Positions 43,871 to 53,245 of a stretch of 64,000 nucleotides of DNA are shown one piece after another. The notes beneath the pieces are model-generated. The model was not told the DNA's origin. It saw only the letters and a list, made by a program, of their open reading frames with translations, and made no database searches. Position numbers and translations under genes: made by a program. This DNA comes from CAIMUX01 sp964473865 (lineage in GTDB: Bacteria; Eisenbacteria; RBG-16-71-46; CAIMUX01), in assembly GCA_964473865.1 (NCBI GenBank), contig CAYYQN010000009.1, forward strand, positions 62,001-126,000, in the 5' to 3' direction. How positions within the stretch are numbered: the first letter of the stretch is position 1; every line of letters begins with the position of its first letter.

Positions 43871-45282
43871 GCCCGACATGCGCCTTGCCTCGCACCGCCG
43901 GTTCGGCCTCGGGATCCGATCCCGCTCGTTCGATTCTGGCGGCGACGATGCAGCGATGCCGGGACCGGCTTGAAGAATCGGACCCGATCCGGGAGACCGG
44001 GACCGTGGTGAAGGTGGCCGGTCCGTTGGTCGAATCGACGGGTCCCAGCGCCGCCGTCGGCGAGATCTGCCCGATCTGGTCGCCCGGCTCGAGCGGACCG
44101 ATCATCGCCGAAGTGGTCGGTTTCCGCGATCACCGGCTTCTCCTCATGGCGTACGGCTCGATGGACGGCCTGCGCGCCGGCGCCGAAGTGCGGACGACGG
44201 GCCGGCCGCTGCTGGCCCCGGTGGGCCAGCGCCTGCTCGGGCGGGTTCTCGACGGACTCGGCCGGCCGATCGATAGCCGCGGGCCGTTGGACGGCGCCAT
44301 CCAGGTTCCGGTTGCCGTGCCTCCGCCGCATCCGCTGGAGCGGGAATTGATCCGGGAGCCGCTGGGAACCGGCATCCGCTCGATCGACGGGCTGACGACC
44401 GTGGGACGGGGACAGCGAATCGGCATCTTCGCGGGAAGCGGGGTCGGGAAGTCGGTGCTCCTGGGGACGATCGCGCGGCGCACCGAGGCCGAAGTCATCG
44501 TCGTCGCGCTGGTGGGCGAGCGTGGACGCGAGGTCCGGGAGTTCCTGGAGCGGGACCTGACTGCCGAAGGACTGGCCCGTTCCGTCGTGGTCGTGGCCAC
44601 CTCGGAGCAACCGCCGCTGGTGCGCGTGAAGGCCGCTCTCCTGGCGACCCGCATCGCGGAGTACTTCCGGGATCACGGGAAGCACGTGCTTCTGATGATG
44701 GATTCCCTCACCCGGTTCGCCATGGCGCAGCGCGAGGTCGGCCTCCTGGTGGGTGAACCTCCGACGACCAAGGGATACACCCCCTCGTGCTTCGCGGCCT
44801 TGCCGCAACTGCTGGAACGCGCGGGAATGGGCGAGCACGGCTCGGTGACCGGGCTCTACACGGTCCTCGTGGAGGGCGACGACCTCAACGACCCCGTGGC
44901 CGATGCCGCCCGCTCGGTGCTGGATGGGCACATCGTCCTGTCGCGCCGCCTGGCGGTCATGAACCACTACCCGGCGGTGGACGTGCTGGAGAGCGTCTCC
45001 CGCGTCATGCCGGAAGTCGCCCTGCCCGGGCAACTCGAGGCCGCGGCGCGCGTGCGGGAGTGGCTGGCGGCGTGGCGGGAGTCGGAGGATCTGATTCAAC
45101 TGGGAGCTTACGTGCCGGGGTCGAATCTGCTCACCGACCGAGCGATCGAGCGGCGTCCGGAGATCGTGCGCTTTCTGCGGCAGGCGTCCGGGGAGGGCAC
45201 GCCTCTGACCCGGACCGTTTCCTGGATGATCGAACTGGCGACGGCGGGGCCCGGCGGGGCGCCGGCGGGGGGTAGTCGATGA
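43867..45282 (+). CDS. fliI: flagellum-specific ATPase FliI
   Basis: 471-residue F1-beta-like ATPase. Walker A GIFAGSGVGKSVLLGT (about 184-199), VVALVGERGREVREFLERDL, LLMMDSLTRFAMAQREVGLL and the C-terminal hook AVDVLESVSRVMP are diagnostic of FliI and type III ATPases. It forms the hexamer energising flagellar export together with FliH and FliJ. The N-terminus carries about 25 extra residues. Confidence 0.97.
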   Translation: MSPTCALPRTAGSASGSDPARSILAATMQRCRDRLEESDPIRETGTVVKVAGPLVESTGPSAAVGEICPIWSPGSSGPIIAEVVGFRDHRLLLMAYGSMDGLRAGAEVRTTGRPLLAPVGQRLLGRVLDGLGRPIDSRGPLDGAIQVPVAVPPPHPLERELIREPLGTGIRSIDGLTTVGRGQRIGIFAGSGVGKSVLLGTIARRTEAEVIVVALVGERGREVREFLERDLTAEGLARSVVVVATSEQPPLVRVKAALLATRIAEYFRDHGKHVLLMMDSLTRFAMAQREVGLLVGEPPTTKGYTPSCFAALPQLLERAGMGEHGSVTGLYTVLVEGDDLNDPVADAARSVLDGHIVLSRRLAVMNHYPAVDVLESVSRVMPEVALPGQLEAAARVREWLAAWRESEDLIQLGAYVPGSNLLTDRAIERRPEIVRFLRQASGEGTPLTRTVSWMIELATAGPGGAPAGGSR

Positions 45283-45722
45283 AGAAGTTCCGTTTCGCCC
45301 TGGAAGGCGTCGCGCGCGTGCGGGCCCGGGATGTGCTTGCGCACGAGGTGAAGTTGGCGAGGCACCGGGAGGCTCTGGCCGAGGCCGAGAGAGCCCGAAA
45401 CGACGCCGCGACGGCGTTGCGCCATTCAGTGGCGCAGGCTCCGGTCGGAACGGTGGTCCCCGTGCGGCGCCTGCTGGAGCTGGACGCCGAGCGGCGCCAG
45501 CTGGCCGGCGCGTTGCGCCGCGAGGAGAGACGGTTGGAGGGCTCCAGCCAGGCCGTGGATTCCGCGCGGGAGCGGCTCCTCGAGGCGCGACGGGAGGCAA
45601 AGGCCGTGGAGATGCTACGCGGCCGCCGGTACGTCGAGTTCCTGCAGGCGGTGCGTCACGAGGAGCAGCAGGCGACCGATGAGGTGGCGGGCCGGATGGC
45701 GCAGAGGACGAGGGCGGCGTGA
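45279..45722 (+). CDS. fliJ: flagellar export stalk protein FliJ
   Basis: 147 residues, an almost continuous coiled coil: FRFALEGVARVRARDVLAHE, VKLARHREALAEAERARNDA through SARERLLEARREAKAVEMLR, GRRYVEFLQAVRHEEQQATD. These match FliJ, the gamma-like stalk inside the FliI hexamer. Position between fliI and the MotE-like gene with 4-bp overlaps on both sides confirms the call. Confidence 0.9.
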   Translation: MKKFRFALEGVARVRARDVLAHEVKLARHREALAEAERARNDAATALRHSVAQAPVGTVVPVRRLLELDAERRQLAGALRREERRLEGSSQAVDSARERLLEARREAKAVEMLRGRRYVEFLQAVRHEEQQATDEVAGRMAQRTRAA

Positions 45723-46402
45723 GGTCGCGTGCGCAAAACGGCAGCAGTGCGCTGGGCCCGCTGCTCGCACTCCTGCTCGGAGGAGGCGCCGTGCTGGTGG
45801 TGGCGGCCCTCTTCATGACCGGCCTGGCCCAGGAGCGGATCGTGCCGTGGGCGCGTGGGCGGGCGGCGCAGGCGATCCACCGGGCGACGTCCGCGGTCAA
45901 GCCCGGGAGTGATGCGCCGGTCACGGGCGCGATGACCGAGCCTGCGAACGCGGCGGGGGGCGCCGGTTTCGGCGCCGGCAGCGGTGGCGTTGCGGGACGG
46001 GACTCGAGCGGAACCTCGGGCGCGGCGCTGCAAGCTCTGAGCATGCAGATCGAGACGCAGCGGGCGTTTCTGGCGGAGCGGGAGGCGGAACTCGCCCGCA
46101 TGCGCGCGGGGATCGACAGCCTGCGCCAGACGAACCAGGCGGTCGATGAGATCGAGCGCAAGCGCACCGCCAAGCTTCTGTCGGCGATGAAGCCGGAGGA
46201 AGCCGCCCGGGTGCTCGAACAGATGGACGATCCCACGCTGGCGCTCTTGCTCGACTCCATGAACGCCAAGGCTGCGGCCAAGGTGATGGCCAGGTTGGAT
46301 GCGGGGCGTGTGGCGCGACTGACAAGTCACGCGCTGCGCAAGAGCGATGTGACCGGGGTGATCAGGCCCGAAGGGCAGGAAGCCGAGGCCGCTCCGCAGT
46401 GA
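45719..46402 (+). CDS. MotE-like protein with MgtE N-terminal domain
   Basis: 227 residues. A membrane helix at about 12-36 (LGPLLALLLGGGAVLVVAAL) is followed by a Gly/Ala linker, a coiled coil (about 105-140) and a C-terminal MgtE-N-type helical domain (KRTAKLLSAMKPEEAARVLE, QMDDPTLALLLDSMNAKAAA). MotE/YlxF proteins of this shape occur between fliJ and fliK and are periplasmic partners of the stator. motA/motB are not in the window. GTG start overlaps fliJ (GTGA). Confidence 0.8.
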   Translation: MRSRAQNGSSALGPLLALLLGGGAVLVVAALFMTGLAQERIVPWARGRAAQAIHRATSAVKPGSDAPVTGAMTEPANAAGGAGFGAGSGGVAGRDSSGTSGAALQALSMQIETQRAFLAEREAELARMRAGIDSLRQTNQAVDEIERKRTAKLLSAMKPEEAARVLEQMDDPTLALLLDSMNAKAAAKVMARLDAGRVARLTSHALRKSDVTGVIRPEGQEAEAAPQ

Positions 46403-46449
46403 GCGGCCGCTCGCGGCGCCGCCTCCGGCGTCGCACCAGGAAGGAACGC

Positions 46450-49038
46450 ATGGGTCCGCTGCTGTGCACGATGATGCCGGCCCTGCCGGGCGTGACCGCA
46501 GATACGGGGGCGGGGGGACGAGTCCCATCCGCCTCCGAGGGCCGTGGCGTCCGCGGAGACGACTCCGCCGGTTTCGAAGCCGCGCTGCTGGCGGCGAGCA
46601 CCGCGGGTCTGTTTCCGGCGATTCCGGTGGTCGTGCCTTCCGCGCCTCCTCGCGGGACGGAGGCGGGCGTTGCGATGGAGCCTTCGTCCGCCGGCCCGGT
46701 GCACGAGACGGAACCGAATTCGGCGGCCGCCCCGGCGAAGGCCGCGGGCGATCCCCGGCCGGAGGCGAGGCCGATTCCGTCCGTCGCGATGGTGCGTGCC
46801 GAGGGTCGGTTCCCTGGGTCGGCGGAGGCGGGCGTTGCCGTCGCGCAGCTCCGGATCCGGCCGGACGCGGCGATCTCCGCGCCTGCGGAGCCCACGCCAA
46901 TGGCGCCGGTAGACGTTCGCGCTCCGGCAGACCAGGTTGTCGCGCCCACGCCGGGCGACACGCCGGCGAAGGTCACCGGCACCGCGGAAGTCCCGGTCGC
47001 GGGAACGAGCGCCGGTGATCCGCGCTTCTCCACCGTCGAGACGACGAGGATCGCCCGCCCGGACGGGACGGCGCTCGACCGCGCGACATCCGATCCTTCG
47101 GGGCGCAGCGCCTTCCCGACGCGCACCGACCCTGCGCCGACCGTGGATGGCGGGGCCGGCGGTCCGTCGATTCCCGGACATACTGGGATGTCAACATCCG
47201 ATGCTGCGGCGTCGCGCGGCACGACCCGGGATCTGTCCTCGGCGGAACCGGGTGCGTCCGCGCGAGCGAGCCTGCCGGCCGCGAACACCGCGGCCGCGGC
47301 GGTGTCCGGGCCGGTTAGGAAGCCCGGCGCCCCGGGACTGCCGGTGATGGTCGCGCCGGCTCCGAGGGATCCGGCGATCGCCACGGAGGAAACGGTCCCG
47401 CTGCTCCAGTCAGTCGCCGCGCGAGATGCGGCTCTGGAGCTCACGGTGTCTGAGCCGCGGGATGCGACCCCGAAGCTGCTGGTGCGGGCTGCGCGAGAGA
47501 CGGCTCCGGCGTCGGGTCCGCTCGGTGTGCAGGACGCGACGCCCAAGCTGCTGGGGCGGACTGCGCGAGAGGCGGCTCCGGCGCCCCAGGCGATCAACGC
47601 GCAGGAGGCGGTCGCGGCGCCCGGCGGGTCCACCGTGCACGGCGCGGGTCCGGAACGACGGATGCGTGAGACGCGAGACACGGCCTCAGCGCCCCAGGCG
47701 ACCGACGTCCAAGACAAGATGCCCTCGCGGCAGGCGCATACCGCGCGAGACGCGGCTTTGGACCTGCAGGGGCGTGCGGTGCAAGGCGCGGGTCCGGAAC
47801 GACAGGGGCGTGCGGTGGGAGGCGCGGCTTCGGAGCTGCGAGCGCATTCCGCGCAGGACAAGGGCCCGGCGCCGCAGGTGCGCCCCGTGCGAAATGCAGT
47901 CGCGGCATCGGGCGTGCCCACCGCGCAAGAAGCCGCCCCGGCGTTGCTGCCGCCCCGGGCGCAAGATCCGGTCGCGGCCCCGGGCGGGCCGACCGCGCAG
48001 GATGCAGCTCCGGAGCCACAGCTGCGGACGATGCGAGACAGGGCTCCGGCGCCCCAGACGCGTACCTCGCAAGCCGCACCTCCGGAGCCGATGGTGCCTG
48101 CCGCGCAAGACGCCGTCCCGGTGTTGCGGGCGCTGACCACGCAAGACGCGACCCCGCGGTTTCCGTCGCCGACGACAATGGGCGACGGCTCCGCCTTGAA
48201 GGAATTCGCAAGGCTGGAAGGCGTCTTGTCGTTGCCGATCGCGGCGCCGACCGAATCTGACGCGGCGCCCCGGACGGCGGCGCCCGCACGGGAGGCTACC
48301 GCCGCGGAACCGCGCCTTCGGGACAACGATTGGTCCGCTCGGCCCGCGACGCACTCTGATCCCGCCGCGATCTCCTCGAAGTCGACGTCTATCGCCCAGT
48401 CCGTCGCTGGGGCTTCCACAAGTCCGACCGCCTCCGCCCAGTCGGAACGTGCCGTGACGTTGCCCCAGTCGGTCACGACCGCGGAGCTGGCGTCGGCAGT
48501 TCCGCGGGCGATCAAGCTGGCGTTGAGCGAGGGGGCGCGGGAAGCGCGCATTCGCCTCCGGCCACCGGAGCTGGGGGAGATCTCGATTTGGTTGCGGATT
48601 GATGGCCACGAGGTCGCCGCGCGAATCGACACGGAGCGCAGCGAGCTGCGGGGGTTGTTGGCTTCGACCCGGTCCGAACTGGCGCAAGGGTTGGAGCAGG
48701 CCGGAATGAAGCTGACCCACCTGGACATTGGCGCAACCCGAACGAGCGAAGCGTGGCCTGCCGCGGATGCGCCGGCGGCGGTGGGCACGAGCAACGGGGA
48801 CGGATTCGCCGGTCTTGCGGATCGCGCCGGAACGGGCGGCGCGAGTGGAGGCCCAGGTTCTCCTGCGCCGTCCACGGATGGCGGATCAGACCATCGCGGC
48901 GGGCAGGCCGCCGGCGACCGCCCGGGAACTGGGCGCGGCGGGAGCGGACCGGGCTCGAACAGCCGGCGCGAGCCGGCCGACGCGGGCTTCGCCAGACGCG
49001 GCGCGCGCGGCCGGGTGGCGATCGACGCCTGGGCTTGA
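46450..49038 (+). CDS. fliK: flagellar hook-length control protein FliK (repeat-rich)
   Basis: 862 residues, about twice the enteric FliK. The first 320 residues are disordered (Ala/Pro/Gly/Ser/Thr). Residues 325-564 are twenty consecutive 12-residue repeats. The C-terminal hook domain (about 690-770) has REARIRLRPPELGEISIWLR, the core FliK motif that switches export specificity via FlhB. Tail rich in Gly/Arg. The ATG at 46450 has AGGAAGGAA upstream; a GTG at 46399 overlapping the previous stop has no ribosome-binding site. Confidence 0.9.
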   Translation: MGPLLCTMMPALPGVTADTGAGGRVPSASEGRGVRGDDSAGFEAALLAASTAGLFPAIPVVVPSAPPRGTEAGVAMEPSSAGPVHETEPNSAAAPAKAAGDPRPEARPIPSVAMVRAEGRFPGSAEAGVAVAQLRIRPDAAISAPAEPTPMAPVDVRAPADQVVAPTPGDTPAKVTGTAEVPVAGTSAGDPRFSTVETTRIARPDGTALDRATSDPSGRSAFPTRTDPAPTVDGGAGGPSIPGHTGMSTSDAAASRGTTRDLSSAEPGASARASLPAANTAAAAVSGPVRKPGAPGLPVMVAPAPRDPAIATEETVPLLQSVAARDAALELTVSEPRDATPKLLVRAARETAPASGPLGVQDATPKLLGRTAREAAPAPQAINAQEAVAAPGGSTVHGAGPERRMRETRDTASAPQATDVQDKMPSRQAHTARDAALDLQGRAVQGAGPERQGRAVGGAASELRAHSAQDKGPAPQVRPVRNAVAASGVPTAQEAAPALLPPRAQDPVAAPGGPTAQDAAPEPQLRTMRDRAPAPQTRTSQAAPPEPMVPAAQDAVPVLRALTTQDATPRFPSPTTMGDGSALKEFARLEGVLSLPIAAPTESDAAPRTAAPAREATAAEPRLRDNDWSARPATHSDPAAISSKSTSIAQSVAGASTSPTASAQSERAVTLPQSVTTAELASAVPRAIKLALSEGAREARIRLRPPELGEISIWLRIDGHEVAARIDTERSELRGLLASTRSELAQGLEQAGMKLTHLDIGATRTSEAWPAADAPAAVGTSNGDGFAGLADRAGTGGASGGPGSPAPSTDGGSDHRGGQAAGDRPGTGRGGSGPGSNSRREPADAGFARRGARGRVAIDAWA
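47422..48141 (+). repeat. 36-bp coding tandem repeat in fliK, 20 units
   Basis: Twenty units of exactly 36 bp (12 codons) without any insertion or deletion. Consensus residues are (R/Q)-D-A-A-P-A-P-Q-x-R-T-A, e.g. REAAPAPQAINA, QDAAPEPQLRTM, RDRAPAPQTRTS. Units differ by many substitutions, so the array is old. It lies in the ruler region of FliK. Confidence 0.9.
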
Positions 49039-49065
49039 GCCTGAGAGGCCCGGAGAGGAGACAGG

Positions 49066-49731
49066 ATGCAGATCAGCAGCGCAACGTCGGCGGCGAACAC
49101 GAGCGGCAGCCAGAGCGCGCAAGGCGGCTCGCGCGCAACCCTGGGCAAGGATGACTTCCTGAAGCTCTTGATCACGCAACTGCAGTACCAGGACCCGCTG
49201 TCCCCCATGGACAACACCGAGTTCATTGCCCAGATGGCGCAGTTCAGCTCGCTGGAGCAGATGCAGAACCTGAACGCGAGCTTCGAGGACTCGATGCTCC
49301 TGACGCAGTCGCTGAACAACGCATCCGCGGCGGGATTCATCGGGCGACATGTGCGGGCCAGCGGAGATGCCGTCGAACTGGGCACCAGCGGGCCGGTTGA
49401 ACTCGGTTACTTCCTGCCGGCGGAGGCCGAAACGGTCACCGTGACGGTGATGGATGACCAGGGTCGCCTGGTGCGCACCCTGGTGGCGGATGGCACCACC
49501 GCCGGCGCTCACCGGCTCGACTGGGACGGATCCGATTCCGACGGTCGCCGGGTCGCCGCCGGCCGGTATAGCTTCGCCGTCTCGGCCCAGGACGCGGAAG
49601 GAAGCGCCATCAACGCGACTTCGGTCGTCAACGGTCTCGTGGAGGGAGTCACCTACAAGAACGGAAGCGCCTACCTGCTGGTGGACGGCCGCGAGGTCTC
49701 GCTCTCGGAAGTCCTCGAGGTCTATCAATGA
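49066..49731 (+). CDS. flgD: hook cap protein FlgD
   Basis: 221 residues. LGKDDFLKLLITQLQYQDPL, SPMDNTEFIAQMAQFSSLEQ is the FlgD N-terminus. The C-terminal half has the FlgD Ig-like strands (VTVTVMDDQGRLVRTLV, HRLDWDGSDSDGRRVAAGRY). It caps the growing hook and is discarded later. Directly before flgE. GAGAGGAGAC precedes the ATG. Confidence 0.95.
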   Translation: MQISSATSAANTSGSQSAQGGSRATLGKDDFLKLLITQLQYQDPLSPMDNTEFIAQMAQFSSLEQMQNLNASFEDSMLLTQSLNNASAAGFIGRHVRASGDAVELGTSGPVELGYFLPAEAETVTVTVMDDQGRLVRTLVADGTTAGAHRLDWDGSDSDGRRVAAGRYSFAVSAQDAEGSAINATSVVNGLVEGVTYKNGSAYLLVDGREVSLSEVLEVYQ

Positions 49732-49767
49732 GACGCCCAGGTTCGCGAAGTTGCCGGGGGAATCGTT

Positions 49768-49790
49768 CGCGGGCGCCGTGCGGCGCCGCG
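49768..49790 (+). other. hairpin in the flgD-flgE gap
   Basis: CGCGG-G-CGCC and GGCGCCGCG can pair with one bulged base around a GTGC loop. It lies within the 159-bp gap between flgD and flgE. It may attenuate or protect the transcript; no promoter is evident here. Confidence 0.25.
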
Positions 49791-49890
49791 AGAGGCGCGG
49801 AAGGGTCGGGCCCCACGTGACGCGGGCTCGGCGGAATCGACCAGACAGCAGGAAGGCAATCAGGAATCCGGCGCAGGAGGATCAATCGCC

Positions 49891-51591
49891 ATGATGCGTT
49901 CACTCTTCTCGGGAGTCTCCGGACTGGCCAACAACCAGGTCCGGATGGACGTAATCGGGAACAACGTGGCCAACGTCAACACCATCGCGTACAAGTCGTC
50001 GCGAGTCACGTTCGAGGAGACAATGACCCAGATGCTCAAGGGGGCCACCGCGCCCATGGGCTCGCTGGGCGGCTCGAACGCGACCCAGGTGGGCACCGGC
50101 TCCCGCCTCGGCACCATCGACAGCATCTTCACACAGGGAAGCATGGAGTCGACCGGGATCGACACCGACCTTGGCATCCAGGGGCGCGCGTTCTTCGTGC
50201 TCTCGGACGGGACCAATCAGTACTACTCGCGCTCCGGCTCCTTCCAGCTCGACGGACGGGGGAACCTGGTCAACCCTTCGAACGGGTTCACCCTGCAGGG
50301 CTTCACCTACAACCGGGTTTCGGGCCAGTACGACAACCTTCCGGAAGCGATCAAACTGCCGTTGGGGGAGGTGGAGCCGGCCAAGGCGACTGGAGTCCTC
50401 TCCTTCCGCGGCAACTTCGACGCCGACTCCGAACCGCGCGGAACCCGCTCGGGTTCGGCCGTGCTGTACGGTGCGGACGGCAATCCCGCCGTCCTCGAAA
50501 CCAAGCTGGACGACATGAAGGCCGATCCGGGCGGCGTCATCGACCTGCTGTCCTCCGGGGACAACATCGCCTACAGCGCCACCGTCGGGGGCGTGCCGGT
50601 GGGCAGCAGCCTGGAAGTCTCGGCGACCACCACCCTGGGCGAGCTCTTGAGCGCGATCGAGGCCACGCTCAACTCCGTGGCGGATGTCGATGGCATTTCC
50701 GTGAGCCTGGGAAGCGATGGCCGGATCCAGGTGGCGACGCCGGACGGTCTCGGCAAGCTCGGGGAAGTGACCGGTCTCGTCATCCAGGCTCAGGACTCGA
50801 CCCTCGTGCCGCGCGACGACTTCAACGGGCTTGTGGCCATGACCGATACCCAATCGGCCCGCGACGCCAGCGTCTTCGTCGATGAGAGCACCGTCTACGA
50901 CTCGCTCGGCTTCAGCCATGTCATCCGGACCGAGTTCACGCGTCTGCTCGGGGCGAACCAGTTCACCTGGCGGGCCACCGTGGACGACGGCGCCACCCCG
51001 ATCCTGCAGGGCGGAACCGGCAAGGTGACCTTCAACAGCGACGGCTCCCTCAACGGCCTCTTCTTCGATGCCGCGGGCGACGTGATTCCGACCAAGCTCT
51101 CAATCTCGCCGACCACCGGGGCCAAGACCCCGCTGGACGTGGAGCTCGATCCCGGCGCGGCCGGAGGCTTCGGCGGCATGACCCTGGTGCGGGCGGCGGC
51201 CACGCTCGCCGCGACCAGTGACGGATTCAGCAAGGGGACCGCCACCGACTTCCGCATCGACTCCACCGGCACCGTCATCAGCATCTTCTCCAACGGGGTG
51301 ACCCGGCCCGTGGCCAAGGTGGCCCTCTCCGAGTTCGTCAACCCCGCCGGGCTGGTGCGCTACGGCGACAACCTGTTCCAGTCCTCGACCAACTCGGGCA
51401 AGGCTTTGGTGGGTCAGGCCGGCGGCGCGATCGAGTCGACCATCGTCAGCGGGTCGCTCGAGCAGTCCAACGTCGACCTCGCCCGCGAGTTCACCAACAT
51501 GATTCTGGCCCAGCGGGGATTTCAGGCCAGCGCTCGGGTCATCACCTCGAGTGATGAGGTTCTCACCGAGCTGCTCAATCTGAAGCGGTAA
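49891..51591 (+). CDS. flgE: flagellar hook protein FlgE
   Basis: 566 residues. N-terminus MRSLFSGVSGLANNQVRMDV, IGNNVANVNTIAYKSSRVTF is the hook signature. The centre has two extra domains with repeated strands (GVLSFRGNFDADSEPRGTRS; FTWRATVDDGATPILQGGTG). The C-terminus SGSLEQSNVDLAREFTNMIL, AQRGFQASARVITSSDEVLT closes the D0 coil. It builds the hook whose length FliK measures. GGAGGATC precedes the start. Confidence 0.97.
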   Translation: MMRSLFSGVSGLANNQVRMDVIGNNVANVNTIAYKSSRVTFEETMTQMLKGATAPMGSLGGSNATQVGTGSRLGTIDSIFTQGSMESTGIDTDLGIQGRAFFVLSDGTNQYYSRSGSFQLDGRGNLVNPSNGFTLQGFTYNRVSGQYDNLPEAIKLPLGEVEPAKATGVLSFRGNFDADSEPRGTRSGSAVLYGADGNPAVLETKLDDMKADPGGVIDLLSSGDNIAYSATVGGVPVGSSLEVSATTTLGELLSAIEATLNSVADVDGISVSLGSDGRIQVATPDGLGKLGEVTGLVIQAQDSTLVPRDDFNGLVAMTDTQSARDASVFVDESTVYDSLGFSHVIRTEFTRLLGANQFTWRATVDDGATPILQGGTGKVTFNSDGSLNGLFFDAAGDVIPTKLSISPTTGAKTPLDVELDPGAAGGFGGMTLVRAAATLAATSDGFSKGTATDFRIDSTGTVISIFSNGVTRPVAKVALSEFVNPAGLVRYGDNLFQSSTNSGKALVGQAGGAIESTIVSGSLEQSNVDLAREFTNMILAQRGFQASARVITSSDEVLTELLNLKR

Positions 51592-51606
51592 GAGCGGAGG
51601 TTGGAG

Positions 51607-52200
51607 ATGGCGGAAGAGAGCGCGGTCAAAGACGAACCGAGGCCGGAAGAGGAAGAGGCGGCAGCTCCCGCGGGGGCGAAGGGTCCGCTCATTCCGCCGA
51701 TTCTGGTTCGATTCTCCATCATCGGGGGCATTCTCGCGGTCATGGCCGTGGGAGCGGTCTTCCTGGTCACCGACGTCATCGCGCCCCGCCTGCGCAAGCT
51801 GGGCGAGCCGGCTCCCGCAGCCGCGGAGGTCGCCGTGGCCGAACCGGTGCGGGAGCCGGGCGAGATCCTGGAGATCAAGGACCTCATCGTCAACCCCGCC
51901 GGGTCGGGAGGCCGGCGCTACCTCAAGGTGGCGGCGACCATCGAACTGGCGGCCATGCACGACAAGAAGGGGAAGAAGGCGGCCAAGGAGGGGGAAGGAC
52001 AGCACGCCGGATCGGGAGGTCTGCAAGATGCCCAGATCCGCGATCTGTTGATTCGCGAGCTGTCGGCCCGCACCCTCGACGAGCTGACCGACCCGGTGAC
52101 CAAGGAGGAGATGCGCCAGGGAATCCTCGACGGCCTGGCTCCGATCTTCGGCGCCCGGCGCGTCACCAACGTCTACTTCACCGAGTACGTGGTGCAGTGA
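51607..52200 (+). CDS. fliL: flagellar basal-body associated protein FliL
   Basis: 197 residues. One membrane helix (about 36-58, FSIIGGILAVMAVGAVFLVT) and a periplasmic SPFH-like domain with RYLKVAATIELAAM and the C-terminal ILDGLAPIFGARRVTNVYFT, EYVVQ typical of FliL. It rings the stator and supports torque. The Lys-rich insert (KKGKKAAKEGEGQ) is unusual for a periplasmic domain. ATG at 51607 chosen because GGAGG sits 6 nt upstream. Confidence 0.92.
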   Translation: MAEESAVKDEPRPEEEEAAAPAGAKGPLIPPILVRFSIIGGILAVMAVGAVFLVTDVIAPRLRKLGEPAPAAAEVAVAEPVREPGEILEIKDLIVNPAGSGGRRYLKVAATIELAAMHDKKGKKAAKEGEGQHAGSGGLQDAQIRDLLIRELSARTLDELTDPVTKEEMRQGILDGLAPIFGARRVTNVYFTEYVVQ

Positions 52201-52234
52201 GCGAAGCGGGCGAGAAGCCGCAGGAGTAGCCGGC

Positions 52235-53245
52235 GTGGCCAACATCCTTTCCCAAGAAGAGATCGATGCCCTGCTCGGGGTAGTCGAGACGGAAGTGCCG
52301 GAGGCGACGACGGGGCCTTCCCCCTCCTTGAACCCGGCGCCGGCCTCCGGGCAGGGGTACCTGCCGTACGACTTCCGCCGGCCCAACCGTGTCTCCAAGG
52401 ACCAACTCCGATTCTTCCAGACGATCCATGAAGCGTTCGGGCGGCAGTTCGCCAACTCCCTCTCCTCCTATCTCCGCTCGATCGTGGGCATCGAGATCGT
52501 CTCGGCGGACCAGCTCACCTACGGCGAGTATGTCCTCTCCCTGCCCGCCTCCACCGCGCTGTTTCTCTTCGAAATGCCGCCGTTGGAGGGGAGCGGGGTC
52601 CTGGAGATGAATCCCTCGCTGATCCTGCTCATGGTGGAGCGGCTCTTCGGCGGCTCCGGCGGCGGGGCGGGGATCAGCCGCGATCTGACCACGATCGAGA
52701 CCGCCGTGGTGACCAAGCTGGTGCGGCAAGGTCTGCAGGAGCTTGGTGAGGCGTGGGAGCGCGTGGCGCCGATCCGGCCCAGCTACACCGAACTGATGAA
52801 GAACCCGCAGATGCTGCAGCTGCTGCCCAACACCGAGACGGTGATCCTGGTCACCTTCGAGATCCGTCTGGGAGAGCAGAGCGGCATCCTCTCGCTCTGT
52901 TACCCCTACCTTGCCCTCGAGCCGATCCTCCCCAACATGTCGACCCGGGGGGCTCTGCTTGGACAGAAGCGGCGACATGTCGAGCATGGACGAGACTGGA
53001 TCGAGCAGCGGCTGGCCGGCTCGACGCTGCCGGTTTCCGCGATCCTGGGGCGGACCGATCTGACCGTCTCCGAGTTTCTCCACCTGCGCGCCGGGGACGT
53101 CATCCGGCTGGAACGCAAGGTGGACGAGCCGATCGAGATCCTGGTGAGTGGTGAACCCAAGGGTACGGCGCATCCCGGCCTGCGGGGTCGCAATCGCGCG
53201 GTGCGCCTTGATTCGGCACTGCGCAGAGGAGGCTTCCCGGAATGA
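52235..53245 (+). CDS. fliM: flagellar motor switch protein FliM
   Basis: 336 residues from a GTG. N-terminal EEIDALLGVVETE is the short peptide that binds CheY-P in many bacteria. The middle reads YDFRRPNRVSKDQLRFFQTI, HEAFGRQFANSLSSYLRS, and the C-terminal SpoA domain ILGRTDLTVSEFLHLRAGDV, IRLERKVDEPIEILVSGEPK. Conservation of the N-terminal peptide suggests that a chemotaxis response regulator exists elsewhere. Overlaps fliN by 4 bp. Confidence 0.97.
   Translation: MANILSQEEIDALLGVVETEVPEATTGPSPSLNPAPASGQGYLPYDFRRPNRVSKDQLRFFQTIHEAFGRQFANSLSSYLRSIVGIEIVSADQLTYGEYVLSLPASTALFLFEMPPLEGSGVLEMNPSLILLMVERLFGGSGGGAGISRDLTTIETAVVTKLVRQGLQELGEAWERVAPIRPSYTELMKNPQMLQLLPNTETVILVTFEIRLGEQSGILSLCYPYLALEPILPNMSTRGALLGQKRRHVEHGRDWIEQRLAGSTLPVSAILGRTDLTVSEFLHLRAGDVIRLERKVDEPIEILVSGEPKGTAHPGLRGRNRAVRLDSALRRGGFPE

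Noticed and set aside
42133..46281. 1382-codon antisense frame across fliG-motE
   Set aside because: It covers five well-recognised genes with tight overlaps. Its composition (Arg/Ser/Pro/Ala) is that of a shadow frame, and no ribosome-binding site or domain was seen.
47422..48141. Possible CRISPR-like array
   Set aside because: Units are contiguous 36-bp coding repeats without spacers, in frame within fliK; not a CRISPR array.
46362..49385. 1007-codon open frame antisense to fliK and flgD
   Set aside because: It mirrors the repeat-rich fliK frame. GC-rich third positions on the other strand suppress stop codons. It has no domain, and fliK and flgD are unmistakable.
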